A stretch of DNA of 50,503 bases, taken from NCBI GenBank assembly GCA_035628505.1, contig DASPJR010000008.1:1-50503 (forward strand). Direction: 5' to 3'. Positions 16,463 through 23,537 of the stretch are shown piece by piece (the stretch's first letter is position 1; each line of letters begins with the position of its first letter). This DNA comes from DASPJR01 sp035628505. GTDB taxonomy: Bacteria > Planctomycetota > SZUA-567 > H5-PLA8. The notes below the pieces were generated by a model. That model was not told the origin of the DNA and ran no database searches. It saw nothing but the letters and a program-made list of their open reading frames with translations. Made by a program: the position numbers and the translations under genes.

Positions 16463-16804
16463 CTACTGTGCGGTGTTACTCGGCAAAAACGCAAAGAAGA
16501 CTGCGCCAACAATAAAGCCAAATGCCACAAGATAGTTCCAGCGCGGCGGCTCCTTCAAATAAAGCAGTGCAAAGGTGACGAAGACCACCAGAGTAATAGC
16601 TTCCTGAATAATCTTGAGCTGGTACGCAGAAAATTGTGCAGCACCCAGCCGGTTTGCAGGAACCTGCAGGCAGTACTCAAAGAAAGCAATACCCCAGCTC
16701 GCCAAAATTACTTTCCAGAGCGCCACTTCACGGTATTTCAGATGTCCGTACCAGGCAAACGTCATGAATACATTACTGGCGGCCAGCAGCAGGATCGTGA
16801 GCAT
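16463..16804 (-). CDS. DMT-superfamily DUF486 membrane protein
   Basis: A 113-residue protein with four hydrophobic helices (ILLLAASNVFMTFAWYGHL; VILASWGIAFFEYCLQVP; IIQEAITLVVFVTFALLYL; YLVAFGFIVGAVFFAFL). The FMTFAWYGHL start and the VPANRLG turn match the DUF486 family, small multidrug-resistance-like inner-membrane proteins of unknown substrate. ATG 16804 is chosen because GAGGA lies about eight bases upstream; the frame continues seven codons further without a better site. It stands alone between the AT-hook gene and alr. Confidence 0.88.
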   Translation of the reverse strand: MLTILLLAASNVFMTFAWYGHLKYREVALWKVILASWGIAFFEYCLQVPANRLGAAQFSAYQLKIIQEAITLVVFVTFALLYLKEPPRWNYLVAFGFIVGAVFFAFLPSNTAQ

Positions 16805-16926
16805 CGCGGTATCCTCATCGAACAAAATGCCAGGCCCTGCAGTCGCAGGGCCTCATTTGTTGCGCGAGAAGTCTATGCGGGACGGCCTTGCTCGCATCTG
16901 CCGATTCCAGCAGCACGCAGGTTTTC

Positions 16927-18225
16927 TTACGCGCTGGCGACGGCGCGTTGCGGTTCGTCATCGGGCTTCTGGAGCGCCGGCGCAGGCGCGGCTGCTGGTT
17001 CAGTGCGCCGGATTTCATATTCGGGCTGCAGCACGCCTCTCTCTCTGCCAATGTAGCGGCGTTCGACATTGCTGCCCAGCTGCGTGGTCACCACGTACGG
17101 AATCGTGCCGGACTTTTCGGCAATCTCTTCAACGGAGATGCGGTTGACGGGGCTTCCGCCCACCAGCGTAACTCGCTCCCCGACTTCCGGCAGACCGACC
17201 GCGCTGTTGGCCAGCGCGGTAATATCGGCGACGATGCAGTTCATGGAGATCGTTCCCACCACCGGCACCTGCACGCCGCGGATGATCACGTTTGAGCGGC
17301 CCGTCAACGCGCGGCGGTAGCCGTCGCCATAACCCACCGGCAGCGTGGCCAGGAGCGATTCGCGCTGGCACACGAACTGGCGGTTGTAGCCGACGGTCCA
17401 GCCCGCCGGACGTCTGGCGATCTGCAGAATGCGTGTGTAAAGCGAGAGCGTCGGCAGCAGCTCGAGGCCGTCGCGTTCCGGCGGCCAGGCGCGAACGCCG
17501 TGCAACAGCACGCCGCAGCGGACCATGTCCAATTGCGCTTTGGGATGAAAGACGGTTCCAGCCGAGTTCGCGGCGTGGCGCACACGGAAACGAACGCCCT
17601 TTTCTTCACAATAGCGCAGCAGCCCGCGGAAGAGCTTGATCTGTTCCTGCGTCGGATCCGGATCGGGCTCTTCGGCGCTCGAGAAATGAGTGAACACGCC
17701 TTCGAGCTCAAGTGTTTTTTCAGACAGGATGTGATCGACGGCCGGCCAGACTTCATCCGGTCCGAAGCCGCCGCGGCCCATTCCCGTATCCACAAGCAGA
17801 TGAACTTTGGTCTTCTGCCCACGCCGGACGCCCTGCAGCAGCGCGCGCGAGCGGTCCGCCAGCGCCTTGATTTCGTCGATACAGGCCACGGCGAAAGTAA
17901 GCTGCGCATCAATTCCGCCGGCGAGTTCTTCCGGCAGACAGCTGGTCAGCAGTTGAACCGGCACATCGATTCCCGCATCGCGCAGTTCAATGCCTTCGGA
18001 AACTTCGTTCACGCCGAGCCGCGAGGCACCCGCGCCCAGCGCCGCACGCGAAACCTCGACAGCGCCGTGGCCGTAGGCCTGCGACTTGACGACGGCCATA
18101 AGATCCGCGCCATGCTTGAGCAGCCCGCGCAGAACCCGGACGTTATGCGCAATGGATTGACAGTCGACTTCGCACCAGACGCGGGCGCGATCGTTGAAGG
18201 CAGATGAGCTGTCGGCTGAACTCAT
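16927..18225 (-). CDS. alr: Alanine racemase
   Basis: A 432-residue PLP enzyme that makes D-alanine for peptidoglycan. The PLP lysine is in VVKSQAYGHG (Lys47), the second catalytic Tyr in TVGYNRQF, and family blocks LVDTGMGRGGF, VFTHFSSAEEPD, AANSAGT, PVGYGDGYRRAL and VGTISMN are visible. Two points are unusual: the block usually reading SMD is SMN, and the PLP-lysine block has SQ where most enzymes have AD/AN. A Pro/Ala-rich tail of about 40 residues follows the C-terminal domain. Start ATG 18225 has GGAG nine bases upstream; the frame runs to 18354 without a better site. Confidence 0.92.
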   Translation of the reverse strand: MSSADSSSAFNDRARVWCEVDCQSIAHNVRVLRGLLKHGADLMAVVKSQAYGHGAVEVSRAALGAGASRLGVNEVSEGIELRDAGIDVPVQLLTSCLPEELAGGIDAQLTFAVACIDEIKALADRSRALLQGVRRGQKTKVHLLVDTGMGRGGFGPDEVWPAVDHILSEKTLELEGVFTHFSSAEEPDPDPTQEQIKLFRGLLRYCEEKGVRFRVRHAANSAGTVFHPKAQLDMVRCGVLLHGVRAWPPERDGLELLPTLSLYTRILQIARRPAGWTVGYNRQFVCQRESLLATLPVGYGDGYRRALTGRSNVIIRGVQVPVVGTISMNCIVADITALANSAVGLPEVGERVTLVGGSPVNRISVEEIAEKSGTIPYVVTTQLGSNVERRYIGRERGVLQPEYEIRRTEPAAAPAPALQKPDDEPQRAVASA

Positions 18226-18430
18226 GGCACAAGCTCCAGCGCGCCCTCTTCCGGCGCTCTGGACCGACCCCCCGATCAGCCGCAGAGTTCCGACGAGAAT
18301 ACGCGATTGGAGATTGCATCGGCCTGTGCGCAGAAAAGCTGAAGTCAAAATCACTATAAATTACGGCAGCCACAGGAATTAGGGGCTGTGAAAGTCCGAT
18401 AAACTTTCGTTAGTGCCGCGCTAGGTATGG

Positions 18431-19048
18431 CTACTCGATTTTCTTGGCACCATCGGGGACCACGAAATGGTAAAGCGGCTGGGTCACTTGGTCGGTAAAT
18501 GCGTCGAAGTCTTTGACGTAAATGTCGCGGCCCAGCATTAGAAATGTGTCTTTGCCTGTGAAGCCGTATTTCTCCGGTGCGGCGAGCACGGCAAAGCCTT
18601 CGGTCATACGGCCATCCGGCCCGAGAAACGACTGCGAACCTTTTTCGCCGCTACGGCCCTTGAGGATACGGAAGCGGTAACCGTGCAACGCCGGGCGCTT
18701 GGGGCCGGTCTGACGGATTCCGGATGATGTCTCGGGATTGGCGGTGTGAGCCGTCTGCAGCGCTTCGCCTTCGGCAACGGGCGCATCGATTTCAGGCACC
18801 GACGCCCACTGACCACCGAGTTCGCTAAAGGCGCCGGCGTATTCCTTTTTCTGCTGAAAGTGAGCTTCCTGCGCTTTGGCCAGGTCGCGCAGCAACTGCA
18901 CCACGGCCTGTTCATTCCGCGCGAGCTGCCCCGTGCGATAGCGATTCACAAAAAACGGCGTGGCGATGCCCAGCAGAACCAGCGCGATGAGAATCGGCAT
19001 CACTGGCCAGCTTGCGCGCTTTGTAGTGGGATCGTCGCTGATTGTCAT
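18431..19048 (-). CDS. Single-pass membrane protein, pilin-like N-terminus with DUF2950-like C-terminus
   Basis: A 205-residue protein. One transmembrane helix at about 16-36 (MPILIALVLLGIATPFFVN) is followed by a long helix (NEQAVVQLLRDLAKAQEAHF), the layout of type IV pilins and pseudopilins, but without a prepilin peptidase site. The C-terminal half, with HGYRFRILKGR, GRMTEGFAVLAAPEKYGF and GRDIYVKDF, resembles DUF2950-type proteins. Function unknown. It lies just downstream of atpC, beyond a long hairpin (19073-19105), and could be a read-through member of the ATP synthase transcript, but nothing ties it to the enzyme. Confidence 0.7.
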   Translation of the reverse strand: MTISDDPTTKRASWPVMPILIALVLLGIATPFFVNRYRTGQLARNEQAVVQLLRDLAKAQEAHFQQKKEYAGAFSELGGQWASVPEIDAPVAEGEALQTAHTANPETSSGIRQTGPKRPALHGYRFRILKGRSGEKGSQSFLGPDGRMTEGFAVLAAPEKYGFTGKDTFLMLGRDIYVKDFDAFTDQVTQPLYHFVVPDGAKKIE

Positions 19049-19072
19049 GGGCTGCCGTCTGCTGAAATGAAT

Positions 19073-19105
19073 CAGGGTCTCGTCTTCACGCGAAGCGAGA
19101 CCCTG
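19073..19105 (-). terminator. Long hairpin after atpC, possible operon terminator
   Basis: A ten-base stem CAGGGTCTCG (19073-19082) / CGAGACCCTG (19096-19105), continued inside by CTTC/GAAG. It lies downstream of atpC on the minus strand. No strong T-run follows, so it may be a processing or stability hairpin instead. Confidence 0.5.
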
Positions 19106-19129
19106 AACCCTAACCCCTGAACCCTGCCG

Positions 19130-19543
19130 TTACTTCGCGACCGCTTTCTGTCGAGCGCGCACCCACTGGCGTTTAACTTCCTGCGCGTCTCGCTCCTCGA
19201 GCTTCACCGCCTTCTGGGCATTGATTTTCTCGAGCTCTGCGAGCAACGCGTCGGGCTTGAGCTCTTCGCCGGATGCCGCTTCGGGCGTCAGCACGGTCAC
19301 GTTATTGTTATTTACCTGCAGGAATCCGCCGCGCAAAGCAAGCTTCTTCGTTTCGCCGTTTGGCGTCGTCAGTCGCATCTCGCCAGTCCCGAGCAGCGCC
19401 AGGAGCGGCGCGTGGCCGGGCATGACGCCCAATTCGCCGTCGAAGGCAGGCACGACGACCGAAGTGGCCTGAGCATCGAAGACTGATTTGGCGGGAGTGA
19501 TCACCGTCACGTGAAGGGTTTTTCCGAGCGTCGCTTCTGCCAT
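19130..19543 (-). CDS. atpC: F-type ATP synthase epsilon subunit
   Basis: A 137-residue central-stalk subunit with the conserved beta-sandwich segment FDGELGVMPGHAPLLALLGTG and RGGFLQV, followed by the C-terminal helical hairpin (LLAELEKINAQKAV...). Epsilon couples c-ring rotation to F1 and can inhibit ATP hydrolysis. It is the last ATP synthase gene of the operon, about 100 bases after atpD, separated by a CCAGAAACC-type linker repeat. Length is normal. Confidence 0.97.
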   Translation of the reverse strand: MAEATLGKTLHVTVITPAKSVFDAQATSVVVPAFDGELGVMPGHAPLLALLGTGEMRLTTPNGETKKLALRGGFLQVNNNNVTVLTPEAASGEELKPDALLAELEKINAQKAVKLEERDAQEVKRQWVRARQKAVAK

Positions 19544-19550
19544 GGTCTTA

Positions 19551-19636
19551 GTTTCTGGTTCCTGGTTTCTGTTTCTGGTTCTTGTTGCGGTCTGGTTTCT
19601 GTTAAGCCAGAAACCAGAAACCGCAAACTAGAAACC
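19551..19636. repeat. CCAGAAACC/GGTTTCTGG linker repeat between atpD and atpC
   Basis: Several copies of GTTTCTGG are followed by the inverted form CCAGAAACCAGAAACC and CTAGAAACC, so the minus-strand mRNA can fold into a long imperfect hairpin. The same motif fills other gaps of this operon. Confidence 0.7.
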
Positions 19637-19642
19637 CGTTGA

Positions 19643-21070
19643 TCAGCCGCCGGCCTTGAGCTTCTCGGCCTTGGCCACGGCTTCTTCGATCGTGCCGACG
19701 TACATGAACGCCGCTTCGGGCAGATGGTCGTATTCGCCGGCGACCACGGCCTTGAAGCTGCGCACCGTGTCGGCGATCGTGACGTACTTTCCTTCGATGC
19801 CCGTGAACTGCTGCGCGACGAAAAACGGCTGCGAGAGGAACTTTTCGATCTTGCGCGCGCGAGCCACGATGAGCTTGTCGTCTTCGCTCAGTTCGTCCAC
19901 GCCCAGGATGGCGATGATGTCCTGCAGATCCTTGTAGCGCTGCAGAATCTGGACGACGCTGCGCGCGACGTTGTAGTGTTCCTGCCCGAGGAACTGAGGA
20001 TCCATGATGCGGCTGGTCGAGCTCAGCGGATCCACGGCCGGGAAGATGCCCTTCTCCGCGATCGAGCGCGCCAGATTCGTGGTCGAATCCAAGTGCGTGA
20101 AGGCCGTCGCGGGCGCCGGGTCGGTGTAGTCGTCGGCCGGTACGTAGATGGCCTGGATCGAGGTAATCGAGCCGCGCTTGGTCGAAGTGATGCGTTCCTG
20201 CAGGCCGCCCATTTCGGTGGCCAGAGTCGGCTGATAACCTACGGCGGAAGGCATTCGGCCCAGCAGCGCGGACACTTCAGATCCGGCCTGCGTGAAGCGG
20301 AAGATGTTGTCGATGAACAGCAGCACGTCCTTGCCTTCCTGGTCGCGGAAGGATTCGGCGACGGTCAGCGCCGAAAGCGCCACGCGCAGGCGCGCGCCCG
20401 GCGGCTCGTTCATCTGGCCGTAGATTAGAGCGACGCGGCTTTCCTTCGGATCTTTCTCGTTGATGACGCCGCCTTCGCGCATTTCCAGCCACAGGTCATT
20501 GCCTTCGCGGGTGCGTTCACCCACGCCGGCGAAGACCGAGTAACCGCCGTGCTTCATGGCGATGTTGTGGATCAGTTCCATGATGATAACCGTCTTGCCG
20601 ACGCCGGCACCGCCGAAGAGGCCGGTCTTACCGCCCTTCACGTAAGGCGCCAGAAGGTCGACGACCTTGATGCCCGTTTCGAACATTTCAGTGTTCGGAT
20701 TGAGCTGATCGAAGGCGGGCGCTTCGCGGTGGATGGGCGACTTCTCGCCATCCATCACCGGGCCCCATCCGTCCACGGGTTCGCCGAGAACGTTGAGGAT
20801 GCGGCCGAGCGCGGCTTTGCCGACGGGCACCGAGATGGGCTTGCCTGTGTCGGCAATCTGCGTTCCTCGGACGATTCCGTCGGTCGAGGCCATGGCCACC
20901 GCGCGCACGCGGTTGCGGCCGAGGTGCTGTTCGACCTCGCAGACGAGCTTCTGCCCTGTCGCAGGGTTGTTCACCTCGAGCGCGTTGAAGATTTCAGGCA
21001 GATGGTCCTGTTCGAATTCGGCGTCCAGCGTGGATCCGATGACCTGCACAACTTTTCCGAGCTTAGCCAT
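19643..21070 (-). CDS. atpD: F-type ATP synthase beta subunit
   Basis: The 475-residue catalytic subunit of F1. Visible are the P-loop GGAGVGKT (153-160), GERTREGNDL with the catalytic Glu, the Walker B region DVLLFIDNIFRF, the SALLGRMPSAVGYQPTL loop, and the DELSEDD form of the DELSEED lever. Length is normal. GGAG seven bases before ATG supports the start. Between this gene and atpG upstream lies a toxin-antitoxin pair of about 570 bp, an unusual place for one. Confidence 0.98.
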   Translation of the reverse strand: MAKLGKVVQVIGSTLDAEFEQDHLPEIFNALEVNNPATGQKLVCEVEQHLGRNRVRAVAMASTDGIVRGTQIADTGKPISVPVGKAALGRILNVLGEPVDGWGPVMDGEKSPIHREAPAFDQLNPNTEMFETGIKVVDLLAPYVKGGKTGLFGGAGVGKTVIIMELIHNIAMKHGGYSVFAGVGERTREGNDLWLEMREGGVINEKDPKESRVALIYGQMNEPPGARLRVALSALTVAESFRDQEGKDVLLFIDNIFRFTQAGSEVSALLGRMPSAVGYQPTLATEMGGLQERITSTKRGSITSIQAIYVPADDYTDPAPATAFTHLDSTTNLARSIAEKGIFPAVDPLSSTSRIMDPQFLGQEHYNVARSVVQILQRYKDLQDIIAILGVDELSEDDKLIVARARKIEKFLSQPFFVAQQFTGIEGKYVTIADTVRSFKAVVAGEYDHLPEAAFMYVGTIEEAVAKAEKLKAGG

Positions 21071-21080
21071 GACGTACTCC

Positions 21081-21116
21081 GGTTTCCCTGTTTCTGGTTT
21101 CTAGTTTCCAGTTCCC
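21081..21116. repeat. GGTTTCTGG-type linker repeat upstream of atpD
   Basis: ggtttccctgtttctggttt followed by ctagtttccagttccctg: the same motif family as at 19551, 25220, 25684 and 27554. Confidence 0.6.
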
Positions 21117-21211
21117 TGAATTCTGTAAAAAACTGCACCGTGCGCGAAAGCTCTCTCCTTTATTGAGCCTCTAGCAGACTCTTCAAATCTGTCCAGAAAC
21201 GCACATGTGCA

Positions 21212-21499
21212 TTATTTCTTCTTCACGCGAGCCCGTTTTCCGGTTCTGTTTGCCCCCAGACGTGACTTCAGCGCTTCCAATGAAACCACATCACCTTCTG
21301 CTGCGTTCTCTCTTCTGGCCTGACATTCAGCAATCAGCTTCGGGCTATGCTCGAGCAAAAAATCCAGAGTCTCATCGTTGATCGGCAGGAGCGCGAATTT
21401 CAGCTGCCCATTCTTCTGAAGCAGCAGGCCACTCTTGCCTGCTGACTTCATAAGGTCGCCAATTGGCGTATCGGGATTATCAACTGTCTTTGTCGTCAT
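21212..21499 (-). CDS. Antitoxin of a RelE-type toxin-antitoxin pair
   Basis: A 95-residue small protein. The N-terminal half (GDLMKSAGKSGLLLQKNGQL, then FALLPINDET) has the short strand-helix pattern of Phd/YefM-like antitoxins, followed by LLEHSPKLIAECQARRE and a toxin-wrapping tail with VSLEALKSRLG. The C-terminal end is basic (RTGKRARVKKK). It overlaps the toxin gene by 20 bases and follows it, the reverse of the usual antitoxin-first order. The pair is inserted between atpG and atpD. The assignment rests on size, pattern and the neighbouring toxin. Confidence 0.75.
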   Translation of the reverse strand: MTTKTVDNPDTPIGDLMKSAGKSGLLLQKNGQLKFALLPINDETLDFLLEHSPKLIAECQARRENAAEGDVVSLEALKSRLGANRTGKRARVKKK

Positions 21500-21782
21500 C
21501 TTGACTCACCTCCAGGTATTCGAATGTGTCTTCCTTATGAAGCACCTTCAAAACCGTGACGCGGACCCCCTCCACGTCATAGAATACCCGGTAATCCCCT
21601 ACCCTCAATCGATATGATGCTGGCGCCGGCTGCCTGAGTTTCTTTATCTTCGAACGGCTCTCTACAGTCGGAGTCGAGGTTAGAATTTTTTCAACAGCCG
21701 CAAGAATCGCCGAGCGATGAACCGATCTTAAGTTCTCCAATTCCTTTGCAGCTTCTGTCTGAAACACGACCTTGAATTTCAT
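21480..21782 (-). CDS. RelE/ParE-superfamily toxin
   Basis: A 100-residue protein with the RelE fold pattern: KVVFQTEAAKELENL (helix), then SKIKKLRQPAPASYRLRVGDYRVFYDVEG and VTVLKVLHKEDTFEY. The Leu-Arg-xx-Asp-Tyr-Arg-Val-x-Tyr core and the C-terminal Tyr are typical of ribosome-dependent mRNA interferases; ParE-like gyrase toxins share the fold, so the target is not decided. The gene precedes and overlaps the antitoxin. It lies inside the ATP synthase operon on the same strand, so operon transcription would also express it unless it has its own promoter. Confidence 0.85.
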   Translation of the reverse strand: MKFKVVFQTEAAKELENLRSVHRSAILAAVEKILTSTPTVESRSKIKKLRQPAPASYRLRVGDYRVFYDVEGVRVTVLKVLHKEDTFEYLEVSQDDDKDS

Positions 21783-21804
21783 TTCTCAAGGTCCTTCTCT
21801 TACA

Positions 21805-21838
21805 TTCTTACTTTGCGCCTTCGCGTCTTTGCGTGAGA
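21805..21838. repeat. CTTTGCGCCTTCGCGTCTTTGCG intergenic repeat between atpG and the toxin gene
   Basis: A member of the cgcaaagacgcgaagg family also seen at 8240-8342 and, diverged, at 23500-23530. It borders the toxin-antitoxin insertion on its upstream side. Confidence 0.5.
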
Positions 21839-21845
21839 CAGGCTG

Positions 21846-22754
21846 TTACGCCAACGCGTTGGCGCCTCCCACGATTTCCGCGATTTCCTGCGTGATCTTC
21901 CCCTGGCGCGCGCGGTTGTAGGCGCGGCTGAGCGCCTTGATCATGTCGTCGGCGCTGTCGGTCGCGTTCTTCATGGCCACGCGGCGCGCGGCATGTTCGC
22001 TGGCTGTGTTCTGCAGCATCGCCGTGAACACAGTCATCTTCACCACCAGCGGCAGAACCTGCGTCAGGATCTCTGTCGGATTGGGATGGAAAATGTAGCC
22101 CGCGCCTTCAGGTTCTTTTTTCGCGCTCGCCGCCGGCTTGCCCTTCTCCTCTGCAGCGCTCTCGCCCTTCAGACCGGAGAGCGGCAGAATCATTTCGCTC
22201 ACCGGCATCTGGGAAGCCGGGCCCTTGAACGCCGAGTACACCATATAAACTTCGTCGATGTCCTTCCGGCCATAGCGCTCGATCAGCTTGTCGGCGATCT
22301 GCTCCGCGCGCGAATACGCCGGCTTGTCGGACACCCCGATGAGGCGCTCGGCGATGGGCAGATTCAGATATTTGAACGCGCCGATGCCCTTCTTGCCTTG
22401 AACGATGAATTCCAGATCGCGGCCTTTCGCCTTCAGCTCGCTAATCAGCGTCTTCGCGGCCTTCACCAGATTGGAATTAAACGCGCCGCACAGTCCGCGG
22501 TCGGACGTCAGCAGAATCACGACTGCTTTCTTCGGATGATCATGCGCCTCAAGCAGCGGGTGCTTAATGTCAGCGCTGGCAGCCGCGACCTGGCCGATGA
22601 TCTCTTTGAGCTTGTTGGCATACGGGCGCGCGGAGATGGCCGCGTGCTGCGCTTTGGCCAGCTTCGCCGTGGAGATCTTCTCCATGGTCTTGGTGATCTT
22701 CCGCGTGTTGCGGACCGCCTTGCGGCGCGTGACTAGGACTCGTGTATTTGCCAT
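21846..22754 (-). CDS. atpG: F-type ATP synthase gamma subunit
   Basis: A 302-residue rotor shaft subunit. The N-terminal helix (RRKAVRNTRKITKTMEKIS) and the C-terminal helix (DSADDMIKALSRAYNRARQGKITQEIAEIVGGANAL region) are highly conserved, as is LTSDRGLCGAFN. A charged insertion of about 25 residues (around ESAAEEKGKPAASAKKE) lies in the middle domain and makes the protein slightly longer than E. coli gamma (287). The ATG follows directly after the stop codon of the Uma2 gene with no gap, so its translation is probably coupled to that gene. Confidence 0.97.
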   Translation of the reverse strand: MANTRVLVTRRKAVRNTRKITKTMEKISTAKLAKAQHAAISARPYANKLKEIIGQVAAASADIKHPLLEAHDHPKKAVVILLTSDRGLCGAFNSNLVKAAKTLISELKAKGRDLEFIVQGKKGIGAFKYLNLPIAERLIGVSDKPAYSRAEQIADKLIERYGRKDIDEVYMVYSAFKGPASQMPVSEMILPLSGLKGESAAEEKGKPAASAKKEPEGAGYIFHPNPTEILTQVLPLVVKMTVFTAMLQNTASEHAARRVAMKNATDSADDMIKALSRAYNRARQGKITQEIAEIVGGANALA

Positions 22755-23411
22755 CTACTCTTTTGCTCCAAATAGAGCTTCGCGGACATCGACCGCAAAA
22801 CCCTTCAACAAAACCGAGTCCGCCTTCTGGCCGGGCTTGAAACGGCCGTGAACCGCGTATGCTTTTCCGCGCAGACTCAGCACTGCAATTTCCTGTTTCT
22901 GCGGATCGACAATCCAGTACTCAGGTATTCCTGCGCCGGCATACTCGCGCCGTTTCTTCTTCCAATCCCGATCCGGATCTTCCGGGCTGACGACTTCCAT
23001 TGCGATGTCGCAACCTTCCCACGCCTCATCTTTCATCCGTGCCGCGCGTTCCTTGCGCATGAAAACCACATCTGGAACCCTGTATTTTGTCCCCAACGTG
23101 TACACGCGGATTCCACTGAAAAAAACACGTCCAAGCTTCTTCGCGTTTACAAATGCCCTGAGCGCATCGAAGAGAAACAGCAGAATTTCTTCATGCGTCA
23201 TGGTCGGCACGGGCAAAAATTCCAATCGTCCATTGTCGAACTCGATGCGCCGGTCTGTGTCTAACGCCAGGTAATCCTCAACATCCCAGGAACCTTGCGG
23301 CGGGTAGAGTTCCGTCATTTCCCACACCGGTTCGGCCTTATTATCAAACCAGGCGCGGGCCCGCTTGACCGCTTCCGTATCGTAGTTCTTCTTCTGTGCT
23401 GCAATGCCCAT
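22755..23411 (-). CDS. Uma2 family (DUF820) restriction-endonuclease-fold protein
   Basis: A 218-residue protein of the PD-(D/E)xK superfamily. Visible are RRIEFDNGRLEFLPVPT with the early acidic residue, FFSGIRVYTLGTKYRVPDVVF carrying the catalytic Asp (VPDV), and AMEVVSPEDPDRDWKKKRREY supplying the Glu-x-x-Ser and downstream Lys, then GIPEYWIVDPQKQEI. Uma2 genes occur in large numbers in cyanobacteria and Planctomycetota; their role is unresolved. AGAGGTG eight bases before ATG 23411 decides the start. The gene lies between atpA and atpG and abuts atpG exactly. Confidence 0.9.
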   Translation of the reverse strand: MGIAAQKKNYDTEAVKRARAWFDNKAEPVWEMTELYPPQGSWDVEDYLALDTDRRIEFDNGRLEFLPVPTMTHEEILLFLFDALRAFVNAKKLGRVFFSGIRVYTLGTKYRVPDVVFMRKERAARMKDEAWEGCDIAMEVVSPEDPDRDWKKKRREYAGAGIPEYWIVDPQKQEIAVLSLRGKAYAVHGRFKPGQKADSVLLKGFAVDVREALFGAKE

Positions 23412-23537
23412 GGTGACACCTCTTATTTGATTGTGCCTGCCGATCAAATTGTCACCCTAACTCACCACCGTGCAACACAAATGCTCTTGCCCAGCCTCAC
23501 CGTTCTCTGCGCCGCCGCGTCTCCGCGGTGAAGGTTG

